From Allorhizobium paknamense (lineage in GTDB: Bacteria > Pseudomonadota > Alphaproteobacteria > Rhizobiales > Rhizobiaceae), in NCBI RefSeq assembly GCF_030815125.1, contig NZ_JAUSWH010000002.1, forward strand, positions 1 through 64,000: a stretch of DNA of 64,000 nucleotides, written 5' to 3'. Below are positions 16,351 to 25,244 of the stretch, one piece after another. A program made the position numbers and the translations under genes. Position 1 is the stretch's first letter; each line of letters opens with the position of its first letter. A model generated the notes under the pieces. That model was given only the letters and a program-made list of their open reading frames with translations. It was not told the origin of the DNA and did no database searches.

Positions 16351-17823
16351 TCAGTCCTCCAATACCCATGTATCCTTGGTGCCGCCGCCCTGGCTGGAAT
16401 TGACCACCAGCGAACCCTTTTTCAGGGCCACGCGGGTCAAGCCGCCAGGAATGATCTGCACCTTGTCGGAGACGAGGACGTAAGGGCGAAGGTCGAGATG
16501 CCGGGGCGCGATGCCCTTGTTGACGAGAATCGGCACGGTGGAAAGCGATAGCGTCGGCTGGGCAATATAATTGTTGGGCTTGGCCTTCAGCTTGTCGGCA
16601 AAAAGCGTCCGCTCCTTCTTGGAGGCCGTGGGGCCGACCAGCATGCCGTAGCCGCCGGAACCGTGCACTTCCTTCACCACCAGCTCTTCCAGATGCTCCA
16701 GCACATAGGCGAGGCTGTCCGGCTCGGAACAGCGCCAGGTGGGCACGTTTTCGAGGATCGGCTTGCTGCCGGTGTAGAATTCGACGATTTCCGGCATATA
16801 GGAATAGATGGCCTTGTCGTCGGAAATCCCGGTGCCGGGGGCGTTGGCAATGGTGATATTGCCCGCGCGGTAGACATCCATGATGCCGGGCACGCCAAGG
16901 CAGCTATCCGGCCGGAAGGTCAGCGGATCGAGGAAATCATCATCGACGCGGCGATAGAGCACGTCGATGGCCTCATAGCCGCGGGTGGTGCGCATCTTCA
17001 CCTTGCCGTCGATGACGCGCAGGTCCGAGCCTTCCACCAGTTCCACGCCCATCATGTCGGCGAGGAAGGAGTGTTCGTAATAGGCGGAATTGTAGATGCC
17101 CGGCGTCAGTACCGCCACGCGCGGCTTGCCCTTGCAGCCGGGAGGCGCAAGCGAAGCCAGTGACTGGCGCAGAAGATAGGGATAATCCTCCACCCGCTGC
17201 ACCTTGTTGATCTGGAACAGTTCCGGAAACATCTGCATCATGGTTTCGCGGTTTTCCAGCATGTAGGACACGCCGGAAGGGGTACGGGCATTGTCTTCCA
17301 GCACGTAGAACTGATCCTCGCCGGTGCGCACGATGTCCGTGCCGACGATATGGGTATAGACGCCGCCCGGCGGGCGAAAGCCGATCATTTCCGGCAGGAA
17401 GGCGTCGTTCTTCTCGATCAGCTCGCGCGGAATGCGCCCGGCGCGGATGATTTCCTGCTTGTGATAGATGTCATCCAGGAAGGCATTGAGCGCCAGCACC
17501 CGCTGTTCGATGCCCTGGGCGAGCTTGCGCCATTCCCGGCCGGAAATGATGCGGGGAATAATGTCGAAGGGAATAAGCTTCTCGGCGGAATCGGCATGGC
17601 CGTAAACTGCGAAGGTAATGCCGGTCTTGCGGAAGATGTTTTCCGCATCGCGCGATTTCGCGATCAGATGTCCCGGATCCTGGCTGGAATACCACTCCCA
17701 ATATTTCTCGTAGGGCCCTCGCGGACCGCCGTCCGCCATCATCATTTCATCAAATGCCAAAGGTGCGATCCCCGTTCGTTTTGGATCATATGAATACAAC
17801 ACAGGGTCCGATGCAAGAACCAT
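16351..17823 (-). CDS. Circularly permuted ATP-grasp type 2 protein (DUF404/DUF407)
   Basis: The protein of about 490 residues is a member of the circularly permuted ATP-grasp family. Conserved segments include GITFAVYGH, FLDDIYHKQEI, VLEDNARTPSGVSYMLENRE, NAPGTGISDDKAIYSYMPEI and VVKEVHGSGGYGM. The family is thought to form amide bonds using ATP. An ATG at 17823 has a GAGGG ribosome binding site 9 nt upstream; a TTG at 17760 is a possible shorter start giving LAFDEMM. It is the first gene of the cluster with alpha-E and transglutaminase-like proteins. Confidence 0.88.
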   Translation of the reverse strand: MVLASDPVLYSYDPKRTGIAPLAFDEMMMADGGPRGPYEKYWEWYSSQDPGHLIAKSRDAENIFRKTGITFAVYGHADSAEKLIPFDIIPRIISGREWRKLAQGIEQRVLALNAFLDDIYHKQEIIRAGRIPRELIEKNDAFLPEMIGFRPPGGVYTHIVGTDIVRTGEDQFYVLEDNARTPSGVSYMLENRETMMQMFPELFQINKVQRVEDYPYLLRQSLASLAPPGCKGKPRVAVLTPGIYNSAYYEHSFLADMMGVELVEGSDLRVIDGKVKMRTTRGYEAIDVLYRRVDDDFLDPLTFRPDSCLGVPGIMDVYRAGNITIANAPGTGISDDKAIYSYMPEIVEFYTGSKPILENVPTWRCSEPDSLAYVLEHLEELVVKEVHGSGGYGMLVGPTASKKERTLFADKLKAKPNNYIAQPTLSLSTVPILVNKGIAPRHLDLRPYVLVSDKVQIIPGGLTRVALKKGSLVVNSSQGGGTKDTWVLED

Positions 17824-18147
17824 GCACAATTGCCCTCAAATGATTTGTTCCATTCCTCTGTGGCGCGATGGGCCTCCAGAATTGCTTGTTTTTCATCTGT
17901 TTGGCTGGGAATTGGGCATGGCGAGCGGTCTGACGTGCCGAATGCCACTCCTTATGGGTGATTGGTTGTGGCTAGAAATTACGCAATTGCCGCGTTTGTG
18001 AACATCGTCCGCCTTTGCCACGGCTATCCTCCGCGGTTTCTCTTCCATTTTTGGGTTTAGTTCAAAAAGATATACAGCCATGTCGTGAATTAGAGCTTTT
18101 TTAATTAGCTGTATATATTTTGGAACAAAAGGGACAGGAGAGAAGCA
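17824..18147. other. Divergent intergenic region with a 9-bp inverted repeat
   Basis: This 324-bp region separates the ATP-grasp gene from the chemoreceptor gene and must carry both promoters. ATATACAGC (18070-18078) is inverted at 18108-18116 (GCTGTATAT), about 35 bp before the chemoreceptor start; it could form a leader hairpin or bind a regulator. I see no gene in the region. Confidence 0.5.
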
Positions 18148-19845
18148 ATGGGCATCGAAGCATTCGTCAATTCCAACGGGACAGCCAAGCTTTTGGCGCT
18201 GGATTCGCTGAAAGCCAATGTCATGGTGGCAGACGCAAAGTTGAACATCACCTATATGAACCCGGCAGTGATGGAGTTGCTTCGTGAGGCAGAGGCCGAT
18301 CTCAAGAAAGAACTTCCGCGTTTCAGCGTCGATACTTTGATCGGCAGCAATATCGACGTCTTTCACAAAAACCCCGCCCACCAGCGCGGCATGCTGGCGG
18401 CGCTGACCCAATCGCACAGCGCCACCATCCGCGTTGGCAACCGTATTTTCGACCTCATGGTGACGCCGCTGAAGAGGGGCGCCAAGCTGCACGGTTTCGT
18501 GGTGGAATGGGCTGATGCCAAGGCACGCCTGCTGAACCTGGACTATGCGGCGCAGATTGCCGCCATCAGCCGCTCGCAGGCGATCATCGAATTTTCCATT
18601 GACGGCACTATTATCACCGCCAACGACAATTTCCTGAAGACGCTGGGCTATCGTCTGGATGAGATCCAGGGCAAGCATCACAGCATGTTCGTGGACCGCG
18701 ATTTCGTTGCCTCGCCGGAGTATAAGGAATTCTGGAAGCAACTGTCGGAAGGAAAGTATCAGGCGGCGGAATTCAAGCGGGTTCACAAGGACGGCCGTCC
18801 GATCACCATTTCCGCATCTTACAATCCGATCCTCGATATGAATGGCAAGGTGGTGAAGGTGGTGAAATTCGCGACCGATGTCACCAAGCGTGTCGAAACC
18901 GTGAGCGCCTTGGGCGAAAGTCTGAAGCGGCTGTGTTCAGGAGATTTCGGCTTCCAGCTGCACGAGCCTTTCTCGCCGGAATTCGAATTCCTCCGCCACG
19001 ATCTCAACCGCTCGGTCACCCAGCTTCGCGATACCTTCCGCCAGATTGCCGACAGCGTCCGCGTCATCAGCGAGGGTACACAGGAGATCAGCCAGGGCGT
19101 CAACGATCTTTCCCGCCGCACCGAAACCCAGGCCTCCAGCCTGGAGGAAACGGCAGCAGCACTGGAGGAGATCACCTCGAACGTCACCTCTTCGGCCCAG
19201 CGCGCCCAGGAAGCCCGCAAGGTGGCTTCCAATGCCAAGGACAATGCCGAAACCTCCGGAAATGTCGTGGCGCAGGCCGTCGATGCGATGAGCCGGATCG
19301 AGGAATCGTCAGGCAAAATCTCCAACATTATCAGTGTGATCGACGAGATCGCCTTCCAGACCAACCTTCTGGCGCTGAATGCCGGTGTCGAGGCGGCGCG
19401 GGCCGGTGAGGCGGGCCGGGGCTTTGCGGTGGTGGCGCAGGAAGTGCGCGAACTGGCGCAGCGCTCCGCCAAGGCAGCCAAGGAGATCAAGGAACTGATC
19501 CAGAATTCGACCCAGGAAGTGGCCGGCGGTGTCAAGCTGGTCAGCGATACGGGGCGGGCTCTGAAGAGCATCAGCGAGCTGATTGTCGATATCAACGATC
19601 ACGTGCAGGCCATCTCCACGGCGGCGCGGGAACAGTCCACCGGGCTTTCCGAGGTCAACGGCGCCGTCAACAGCATGGACCAGGCCACCCAGCAGAATGC
19701 CGCCATGGTCGAGGAAAGCAGTGCCGCCGCCGCCACGCTGGCCGCTGAAAGCGACAAGCTGAAGAGTATGATCGGCCAGTTCAACCTTGGCGATGCAAAC
19801 CGCACAAGCGCCGCCACAGGACGTCAGCTCAGCCGCGTTGCCTGA
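18148..19845 (+). CDS. Soluble methyl-accepting chemotaxis protein with two PAS domains
   Basis: This 565-residue receptor lacks any membrane segment, so it is cytoplasmic. Two PAS domains (about residues 15-125 and 135-250) show features such as [20 protein letters not shown] and [15 protein letters not shown] with FATDVTKR. The signalling domain carries the highly conserved hairpin tip [20 protein letters not shown] and [20 protein letters not shown]. The ATG has a GGAGAG site upstream. PAS domains suggest detection of redox state, oxygen or a small metabolite; no residue that would fix the cofactor is evident. No other che genes are in the window. Confidence 0.92.
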   Translation: MGIEAFVNSNGTAKLLALDSLKANVMVADAKLNITYMNPAVMELLREAEADLKKELPRFSVDTLIGSNIDVFHKNPAHQRGMLAALTQSHSATIRVGNRIFDLMVTPLKRGAKLHGFVVEWADAKARLLNLDYAAQIAAISRSQAIIEFSIDGTIITANDNFLKTLGYRLDEIQGKHHSMFVDRDFVASPEYKEFWKQLSEGKYQAAEFKRVHKDGRPITISASYNPILDMNGKVVKVVKFATDVTKRVETVSALGESLKRLCSGDFGFQLHEPFSPEFEFLRHDLNRSVTQLRDTFRQIADSVRVISEGTQEISQGVNDLSRRTETQASSLEETAAALEEITSNVTSSAQRAQEARKVASNAKDNAETSGNVVAQAVDAMSRIEESSGKISNIISVIDEIAFQTNLLALNAGVEAARAGEAGRGFAVVAQEVRELAQRSAKAAKEIKELIQNSTQEVAGGVKLVSDTGRALKSISELIVDINDHVQAISTAAREQSTGLSEVNGAVNSMDQATQQNAAMVEESSAAAATLAAESDKLKSMIGQFNLGDANRTSAATGRQLSRVA

Positions 19846-19867
19846 TCCCCCACCCGGGTAACGCGCA

Positions 19868-19911
19868 AAGGCCCGGCCGGAACCGTGAAAACGGTTTCCG
19901 CGCCGGGCCTT
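19868..19911 (+). terminator. Terminator hairpin after the chemoreceptor gene
   Basis: AAGGCCCGGC (19868-19877) pairs with GCCGGGCCTT (19902-19911), extended inside by CGGAAACCGT-like pairing around a GAAA loop. The T tail is weak. It lies between convergent genes and may serve both. Confidence 0.65.
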
Positions 19912-19919
19912 ATACGTAT

Positions 19920-19956
19920 TTAGAGCGTTTCCACTTTTCTCAGGACAATGCTTTAG
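19920..19956. repeat. Degenerate family C repeat at the rhlE stop
   Basis: TAGAGCGTTTCCACTTTTCT followed by CAGGACAATGCTTTA resembles an inverted half of the family C element (compare 42409-42515). The helicase stop codon TAA at 19953-19955 lies within it. Confidence 0.5.
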
Positions 19957-21329
19957 CCGTCGCGGCGCTGGCCGCCACCGGCGCGAGCGCCGCCCTGGCT
20001 GGGGCGCTGGCGGCGGGGCCGGCGACCCTGGCGGTTCTGGTCGCCCTGTTCGCTCTTGGCGGGGCGGTGGTCGCGCTTCTGGCCGTCTTCCCGCTTGGCC
20101 TGCGGTGCGCGGCCATCCTTGCGCGCCTGCGGCTGCGCATGGTTGCGGTTATTGCCGCCACGGCGGTTGTTGCGGGTGGCGCTACGGTTCATGTCCGCAT
20201 GCGGTTCGCCGCTTGCAACCGAGATCTCGATGCCCATCAGCCGCTCGATGTCGCGGAGCAGGCGGCCTTCCTCCGGCCCGCAAAACGCAATGGCGATGCC
20301 ATCGCGCCCGGCGCGGGCGGTGCGGCCGATCCGGTGCACATAGGCATCCGGCACTTCCGGCAGATCATAGTTGAAGACATGGCTGACGGCGGGGATGTCG
20401 ATGCCGCGGGCCGCGACGTCGGTGGCGATCAGCGTCTTGATCGAGCCGTCACGGAAGCCCTTGAGCGCCCGCTCGCGCTGGCCCTGGCTCTTGTTGCCGT
20501 GAATGGAGGCAACCGAGTGGCCGGTGAGGTCCAGATGCTTCATCAGCTTTTCCGCGCCGTGCTTGGTGCGCAGGAAGACGATGGCGCGGCCATCGGGATT
20601 GTCGGCCAGGGCCTGCTTCAAAAGCTCGGTCTTGTGGTTCTGGCCGTTGACGAAGTGCACATACTGCTCGACCTTGTCGGCAGCCTTGCCGGGCGGGCTG
20701 ACTTCCACCTTCACCGGATTGCTGAGGAAGCTGCCGGCCAGATCGGCAATCGCCTTCGGCATGGTGGCCGAAAACAGCAGCGTCTGCCGCTTGGCGGGCA
20801 CCATCTTGGCGATCTTGCGCAGGTCGTGGATAAAGCCGAGATCCAGCATCTGATCGGCTTCGTCCAGCACGAGATGGGTGACGGCTGAAAGCGACAATGC
20901 GTTGCGGGCGATGAGGTCCAGCAGGCGGCCGGGCGTGGCCACCAGAATGTCCGTGCCGCGCTCCAACTGGAACTGCTGCTTGTTGATGGATGCGCCGCCG
21001 ACGACCTGATTGATCTTCAGCGGCTGCTTCTTCACGAAATTGCGCAGGTTGTCGCCGATCTGGTTCACCAGTTCGCGCGTGGGAGCGAGAATGAGCGCCC
21101 TTGTGGTGCGCGCCTCCGGGCGGCGATTGGCGGCCACCAGCATTTCGATGATCGGCAGGCCGAAGGCCGCCGTCTTGCCTGTGCCGGTCTGGGCAAGGCC
21201 GATCAGGTCGCGGCCTTCGAGCACCACCGGAATGGCCTTCTCCTGAATGGGCGTTGCCGTTGCGAAGCCAAGCTGGCTTACCGTGGCAACGATGGACTTG
21301 GAGAGACCAAGGGCGTGGAAATCAGTCAA
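19953..21329 (-). CDS. rhlE: DEAD-box RNA helicase, RhlE type
   Basis: This 458-residue ATP-dependent RNA helicase shows all the family motifs: Q-motif GFATATPIQEKAIP, Walker A AQTGTGKTAAFG, PTRELVNQI, VATPGRLLDL, DEAD in VLDEADQMLDLG, SAT in LFSATMPKAI, and HRIGRTARAG. The last ~80 residues are basic and rich in Arg, Asn and Gly (for example NNRRGGNNRNHAQPQ), as in RhlE-type helicases that act on ribosome assembly or RNA decay. The gene follows a 460-bp leader region containing a large palindrome. The stop codon falls in a degenerate repeat. Confidence 0.93.
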   Translation of the reverse strand: MTDFHALGLSKSIVATVSQLGFATATPIQEKAIPVVLEGRDLIGLAQTGTGKTAAFGLPIIEMLVAANRRPEARTTRALILAPTRELVNQIGDNLRNFVKKQPLKINQVVGGASINKQQFQLERGTDILVATPGRLLDLIARNALSLSAVTHLVLDEADQMLDLGFIHDLRKIAKMVPAKRQTLLFSATMPKAIADLAGSFLSNPVKVEVSPPGKAADKVEQYVHFVNGQNHKTELLKQALADNPDGRAIVFLRTKHGAEKLMKHLDLTGHSVASIHGNKSQGQRERALKGFRDGSIKTLIATDVAARGIDIPAVSHVFNYDLPEVPDAYVHRIGRTARAGRDGIAIAFCGPEEGRLLRDIERLMGIEISVASGEPHADMNRSATRNNRRGGNNRNHAQPQARKDGRAPQAKREDGQKRDHRPAKSEQGDQNRQGRRPRRQRPSQGGARAGGGQRRDG

Positions 21330-21587
21330 TTCATAAACCTTTCGGGGCGCCGGACGCGATCTCCACGCCGCCTTCTGGCGGACATGGTCGTTCCGGCGTC
21401 AAGAACCCCGCGTGAATTGGGAACTTGTCAGTTGAAATGGGCTTTCTGGCGCAGATGCCTGCGAAGAGCTTGTCTTAAGCGCCTTTATCCCCTTTCGCGT
21501 CACATCATACAAGACACGAGGGCGCGCTCACGCGGCGGCCAAGGGCTGAAAGCTGAGCGTCATTTGGCCTTTAAACATCAAAAAGTC

Positions 21588-21616
21588 AAGGCCCGCGCTG
21601 TGTCCAGGCGGGCCTT
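21588..21616. terminator. Terminator-like hairpin upstream of rhlE
   Basis: AAGGCCCGC (21588-21596) pairs with GCGGGCCTT (21608-21616). A TTTTCT tail follows on the plus strand and a GACTTTTTGA tail on the minus strand. On the minus strand it would end the transcript of the small exported protein at 21790-22095 before rhlE. The region 21330-21587 between it and rhlE shows no gene. Confidence 0.6.
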
Positions 21617-21635
21617 TTCTGAAATTAGCAATGTG

Positions 21636-21782
21636 TAACAGTCTGTTCAAGAATTGCTGCTGGCCTGGCGAAAATGGTGATTTCGAGAACCGGAACGGAG
21701 CGTACTTAACGTACGTGAGTACCGGAAGCGCAGAAATTGCCATTTGCAGACGGCCAGCGGCGATTATTGGACGGACTGTAAG
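21636..21782. repeat. Large near-symmetric palindrome (~145 bp), family E
   Basis: The two outer halves are imperfect inverted copies: CAGTCTGTTCAAGAATTGCT... on the left matches the reverse complement of the right half ending ...GCGATTATTGGACGGACTG. Inner matching segments include GCTGGCC, the ATGGTGATTTC / AAATTGCCAT pair, and ACCGGAACGGAGCGTAC / GTGAGTACCGGAAGCGC. The centre is CGTACTTAACGTACG. It lies just downstream of the small exported protein gene. Confidence 0.75.
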
Positions 21783-21789
21783 TCCGGTA

Positions 21790-22095
21790 TTATCGCGGGC
21801 AGACCTGTACACGGTAGGCATCGCCCCACTCATTGTGGCGCCATTCGAAATGGCAGGCGGGCACGTAAACCGGGCGGTAATAGCTGCGATAGACCACCGG
21901 CGGCGGGGGCGGCGGCGGCTCATAGGCATAGACCGGACGGTTTGCACCCGCGATCAGGGCGCCTCCGACGACACCGCCCAGCGCACCCGCTGCAACGCCG
22001 CCCCAGAAGTGATCCCGGGCGGCCGCGGGAGAAGCGGCAGCGGCAAGCGATACGGCGATAAGGCCCGCAATCATGCTTTTGCGAAATACGGACAT
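21790..22095 (-). CDS. Small exported protein with glycine-zipper segment
   Basis: This 101-residue protein begins with a signal peptide (KSMIAGLIAVSLAAAASPAA, cleavage near AAA-RD). A glycine-rich, zipper-like stretch follows (GGVAAGALGGVVGGALIAG), then a proline run (EPPPPPPPVVYRSYY) and a short C-terminal domain with two cysteines (PACHFEWRHNEWGDAYRV and VCPR). It is probably periplasmic or outer-membrane associated. Similar small proteins are common in rhizobia; no function is known. Confidence 0.75.
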   Translation of the reverse strand: MSVFRKSMIAGLIAVSLAAAASPAAARDHFWGGVAAGALGGVVGGALIAGANRPVYAYEPPPPPPPVVYRSYYRPVYVPACHFEWRHNEWGDAYRVQVCPR

Positions 22096-22257
22096 GGCTT
22101 AAATCCTTTCCACATCTCTCTTGGAGATGAAGATCATGCTGATCCCGCAAAACGGCGGCTTGATGATATGACCATGGATTTTCGCGGGCATAATTAGGGC
22201 AAAAGTTTCGCAACAGGTGCTTTTGGTTACAGTTCAAAAGGGATTCCTGTAATAAGG

Positions 22258-24996
22258 GTGTTGTCCCTGATTCCATGGCCCCCGGGGGTATGTGTGGCGC
22301 TAAAAGGCGGATTGCTGAGAATTGCCTGCGACAAGATCGCAGGCCTTGGCGTGCCCGCCTTTATCAAGGACAGCGAACTGCGTTTCGTTGCCGTCAATGC
22401 CGCTTTCGCCTGCTATTGCGGGCTCGATGCCGCCGATCTTCACGGTCGCCGCCTCAGCGAGATCACCGGACGCCCGGAGGACGCCGCCTGCGAAGACATG
22501 GAGCGGCGTGTGCTGGTGTTCGGCACCGAGCAGATGGAACTGGTCTTTGCCGCCGACGACCAGCAGCGCTGCCGTGCGGATATCGAGCGTTTCGTGACCG
22601 AAGACGAGGCGCTTTACGTTTTCGGTGTGTTCCGGGACCGGCCTAAACCGTTGAGCAAGCCGCCTCAGCGGCGGGCAAAACCTGAAGCGTTGCGGGGTGA
22701 CGATGCTCGCCTCGGACCGGAGGCGCGTATCCACCGCCTGGTGCTCGATGCCCTGTCGATCAGCGTGCTCTATCTCGACCGCGATCTGGTGATCCGCTAT
22801 TTCAACCGGCGCGAGGCCGTGATGTCTGCGGCGCTGGGGGCCGAGCTCCGGGTCGGCATGAGCTATCGCGACATGGTGGCGATGATCCATGCCAGCGGTC
22901 ATTATGGCGACCGCCCGCTGGAAGAGGTCTGTCAGGAGCGGATCAGCTCGCTGCTGGCCGATCTCCACAAACCGCAATTTCTCAAATTCTCCGATGGTCG
23001 CCAAATTCTGCTGCAGCGGCACCGGTTCGAGGACGGCGCGCTGCTGATCGTCTACAGCGATGTGACGGAGGCGCAGAAGCATGAGCGCGAAAGTGCGCTC
23101 TATCGCGCCGCCCTTGAAAACGTGCCGGAGCCGGTCTTTCTGCGCGATCGAGACCGCCGCCTGATTTTTGCCAATGCTGCCTTCGAGCAGATCCTGGGCG
23201 GCGAGCGCACGCGGTTTTATGGCCAGACCGAAGAAGAGATGTTTCCGCGCTCCGGTGAAAGGCTGCGGCTGGAAAATATCAAGGTGCTGCAGACCGGTGA
23301 GGCGATGGAGTGCGAGGAGCGTCTCGTCATGCCGACCGGTGAGGAGGTGCCGCTGCTGGTCAGCCGCAAGCGGCTGGACGGCGTGGAAGGCGGGCCTTTC
23401 ATCGTCGGCACCTTTGCCGATGTCTCGCTTCTGAAAATCCGCGAGAGGGAATTGATCGAAGCCCGCCAGCAGGCGGAAGCCGCCGATCAGGCCAAATCCC
23501 GTTTCCTGAGAAGCATCAGCCATGAGATCCGTACCCCGATGAACGGCGTGCTGGGCATGGCCGAATTGCTCGGCGCCTCGCAACTCGATGCAAGGCAGCG
23601 CACCTTCGTGGATGTCATCGTCAAATCCGGACGGGCATTGATGACGGTGATCAACGATCTTCTGGAGTTTTCCGAGATTTCCGACGGGCAGATCGCCCTG
23701 ACCGAAACGCTCTTCGATCCCCTGACGGCGGCCGAAGACGTGATGACCCTGATGGCGGGTGCGGCCAGCGACCGGCATATGGAACTGGTGCTGCGCGGTT
23801 GCGCACTTACCCATCATGTGGTCGGCGATGCGGGCCGGTTCCGGCAACTGCTGACCCTTTTGCTCCGCGATGCCATTGCCATGAGCGAGCAGGACTGCAT
23901 CGTGCTGCGGCTGGGATGCCGCGAAACCGGCGAGGGCCGGGGCCAGCTTGAGGTTGCGGTGGAAAGCCCGGTGCTTGCGGAGACGGGTTTCAATCTCACC
24001 CAGGCCATGGTGACACGGCTGGTGGATCTCTTCGGCGGGAAGGTGGCCGTGGAAAACACCGCCCTTGGCCGCCGGATCGTGTCGCTGACACTGCCTTTCG
24101 CGCTGGCGGGCCTGCGCAGTCAGGCAAGCCTGCCGCATGCGCTCAAGGGCGCGCGGGTGCTGGTGCTGGCCGAGCGCCCGGCCCAGGGCGACGCCTTGAC
24201 GGCCTCTCTCGGCCAATGGGGTTTCGATGCCGCAGCCGTTTCGGACATTGGGCTTGCCACGCATCTTCTCGAACACGCCATGGCGCTCGATGCGCCGGTC
24301 GATATCGTCCTTGTCGATATCGGCACGGAGGCGTCGGGCGCCTTGAACTGGTTGCGGCAGATGCGCGCCGATATCCGTTTTGCCGATCTGCCGGTGGTGG
24401 CCATCACCTTCCCGCAGCCGATGGGCCCGGACCTCCTCAACGGGGATGTGGCCGTTCAGGCGCAACTGGTCCGGCCCGTGCGCGAAGGGCTGCTGCGCAA
24501 TGCGCTGGCCGATGTGCTGAGAGCCGAAAGGGTGCGGCTGCAAAAATGGCGTCCGCAGCAGACCGTCACGACGCCTTCCTTGTCCCGGCAGCAGGGCATC
24601 GACGTTCTGGTGGTGGAGCAGGGCGAGAGCGAGCGCCACTTTTTCGAACAGGTTCTGCGGCAGGCGCCGCTTACCTTCAGATCCTGCACGGATGCAGCGG
24701 CGGCGCTGGCCATCTGGCGCGCGCAGGAGCCCGCGCTCATTCTTCTGGACCTTTCCCTGCCGGACAAGGAGGGCTTTCACCTGTCCCGCATGATCCGGGA
24801 CGAGGAGCGCAGTGACGCCTCACGGCTGCCCACCGCCATGATCGGCATGACCAGTGCGGCCTTCCTGCATGAGCGTCGCGACTGCCTTGCTGCCGGTATG
24901 GATGACATGGTGGTCAAGCCGCTCAGCCCCGAACAGCTGATCGACCTCGTCAGCCAGCGTGTCGGGCAGGACGAGGTCTGGAAGATTGTCGGGTAG
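22258..24996 (+). CDS. PAS-containing hybrid histidine kinase with degenerate ATPase and receiver domains
   Basis: The protein of up to 912 residues has two or three PAS-like regions (about 20-120, 165-275, 280-395), a HisKA dimerisation domain with the phosphoaccepting histidine at residue 422 (SISHEIRTPMNGVLGMAE), a poorly conserved ATPase lobe, a receiver-like domain without acceptor aspartate (about 620-745), and a C-terminal receiver (about 780-905) with D831 in ILLDLSLPDKEGF and lysine in VVKPLSP. The ATPase lobe lacks the N-box asparagines (RFRQLLTLLLRDAI) and a clear DxGxG loop. The start codon at 22258 is GTG; a GTG at 22294 is possible. No partner regulator is nearby. It may work as a phosphotransfer or scaffold protein rather than an active kinase. 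Confidence 0.8.
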   Translation: MLSLIPWPPGVCVALKGGLLRIACDKIAGLGVPAFIKDSELRFVAVNAAFACYCGLDAADLHGRRLSEITGRPEDAACEDMERRVLVFGTEQMELVFAADDQQRCRADIERFVTEDEALYVFGVFRDRPKPLSKPPQRRAKPEALRGDDARLGPEARIHRLVLDALSISVLYLDRDLVIRYFNRREAVMSAALGAELRVGMSYRDMVAMIHASGHYGDRPLEEVCQERISSLLADLHKPQFLKFSDGRQILLQRHRFEDGALLIVYSDVTEAQKHERESALYRAALENVPEPVFLRDRDRRLIFANAAFEQILGGERTRFYGQTEEEMFPRSGERLRLENIKVLQTGEAMECEERLVMPTGEEVPLLVSRKRLDGVEGGPFIVGTFADVSLLKIRERELIEARQQAEAADQAKSRFLRSISHEIRTPMNGVLGMAELLGASQLDARQRTFVDVIVKSGRALMTVINDLLEFSEISDGQIALTETLFDPLTAAEDVMTLMAGAASDRHMELVLRGCALTHHVVGDAGRFRQLLTLLLRDAIAMSEQDCIVLRLGCRETGEGRGQLEVAVESPVLAETGFNLTQAMVTRLVDLFGGKVAVENTALGRRIVSLTLPFALAGLRSQASLPHALKGARVLVLAERPAQGDALTASLGQWGFDAAAVSDIGLATHLLEHAMALDAPVDIVLVDIGTEASGALNWLRQMRADIRFADLPVVAITFPQPMGPDLLNGDVAVQAQLVRPVREGLLRNALADVLRAERVRLQKWRPQQTVTTPSLSRQQGIDVLVVEQGESERHFFEQVLRQAPLTFRSCTDAAAALAIWRAQEPALILLDLSLPDKEGFHLSRMIRDEERSDASRLPTAMIGMTSAAFLHERRDCLAAGMDDMVVKPLSPEQLIDLVSQRVGQDEVWKIVG

Positions 24997-25004
24997 GCCT
25001 GCTT

Positions 25005-25130
25005 ATACTAAGAGTCATTGAAAATGACTCTTAGTATTCCCTTTTCGAATATCTCAAGCCCCTGATGCATTTGAGATATTCGAAATCTCTTCAAGGCGAG
25101 GATGCGTGAGCATCTTCGAGCCTTGGTATT
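25005..25130. repeat. Three-hairpin intergenic repeat, family B copy 2
   Basis: Stem 1 is a perfect 15-bp hairpin, ATACTAAGAGTCATT / AATGACTCTTAGTAT, with a GAA loop. Stem 2 is CGAATATCTCAAG / TTGAGATATTCG. Stem 3 is CAAGGC...CGAGCCTTG enclosing GATGC / GCATC. It directly abuts a family A copy (25133-25240), so the two form a mosaic that fills the gap between convergent genes. Confidence 0.8.
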
Positions 25131-25132
25131 AT

Positions 25133-25240
25133 TGCATAATTCCTTAAATCGGAATCGATTGAAGGTAAAATTATGCAGCAGGTTTAAAGTGTTACAGCGT
25201 CCTTTGTGCGTTTGATAAAACGCACAAAGGACGCTGTAAC
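25133..25240. repeat. Two-hairpin repeat, family A copy 2, with terminator-like stem
   Basis: The right hairpin is a perfect 23-bp stem with a GATA loop: the left arm covers 25191-25213 (GTTACAGCGTCC...), the right arm 25218-25240, and TTTTT follows at 25241. It lies downstream of the hybrid kinase and close to the stop of mnmD (25245), so besides being a repeat it could terminate transcription of the kinase gene. Confidence 0.8.
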
Positions 25241-25244
25241 TTTT

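Noticed and set aside
22300..24780. Very long open frame (over 800 codons) antisense to the hybrid kinase gene
   Set aside because: High GC codon use leaves the opposite strand open. The sense frame has PAS, HisKA and receiver domains; the antisense product resembles nothing and is rich in His, Gln and Arg.
25005..25240. Composite repeat as an insertion sequence or attachment site
   Set aside because: No transposase or integrase frame and no target-site duplication can be seen; it is two adjoining small palindromic elements.
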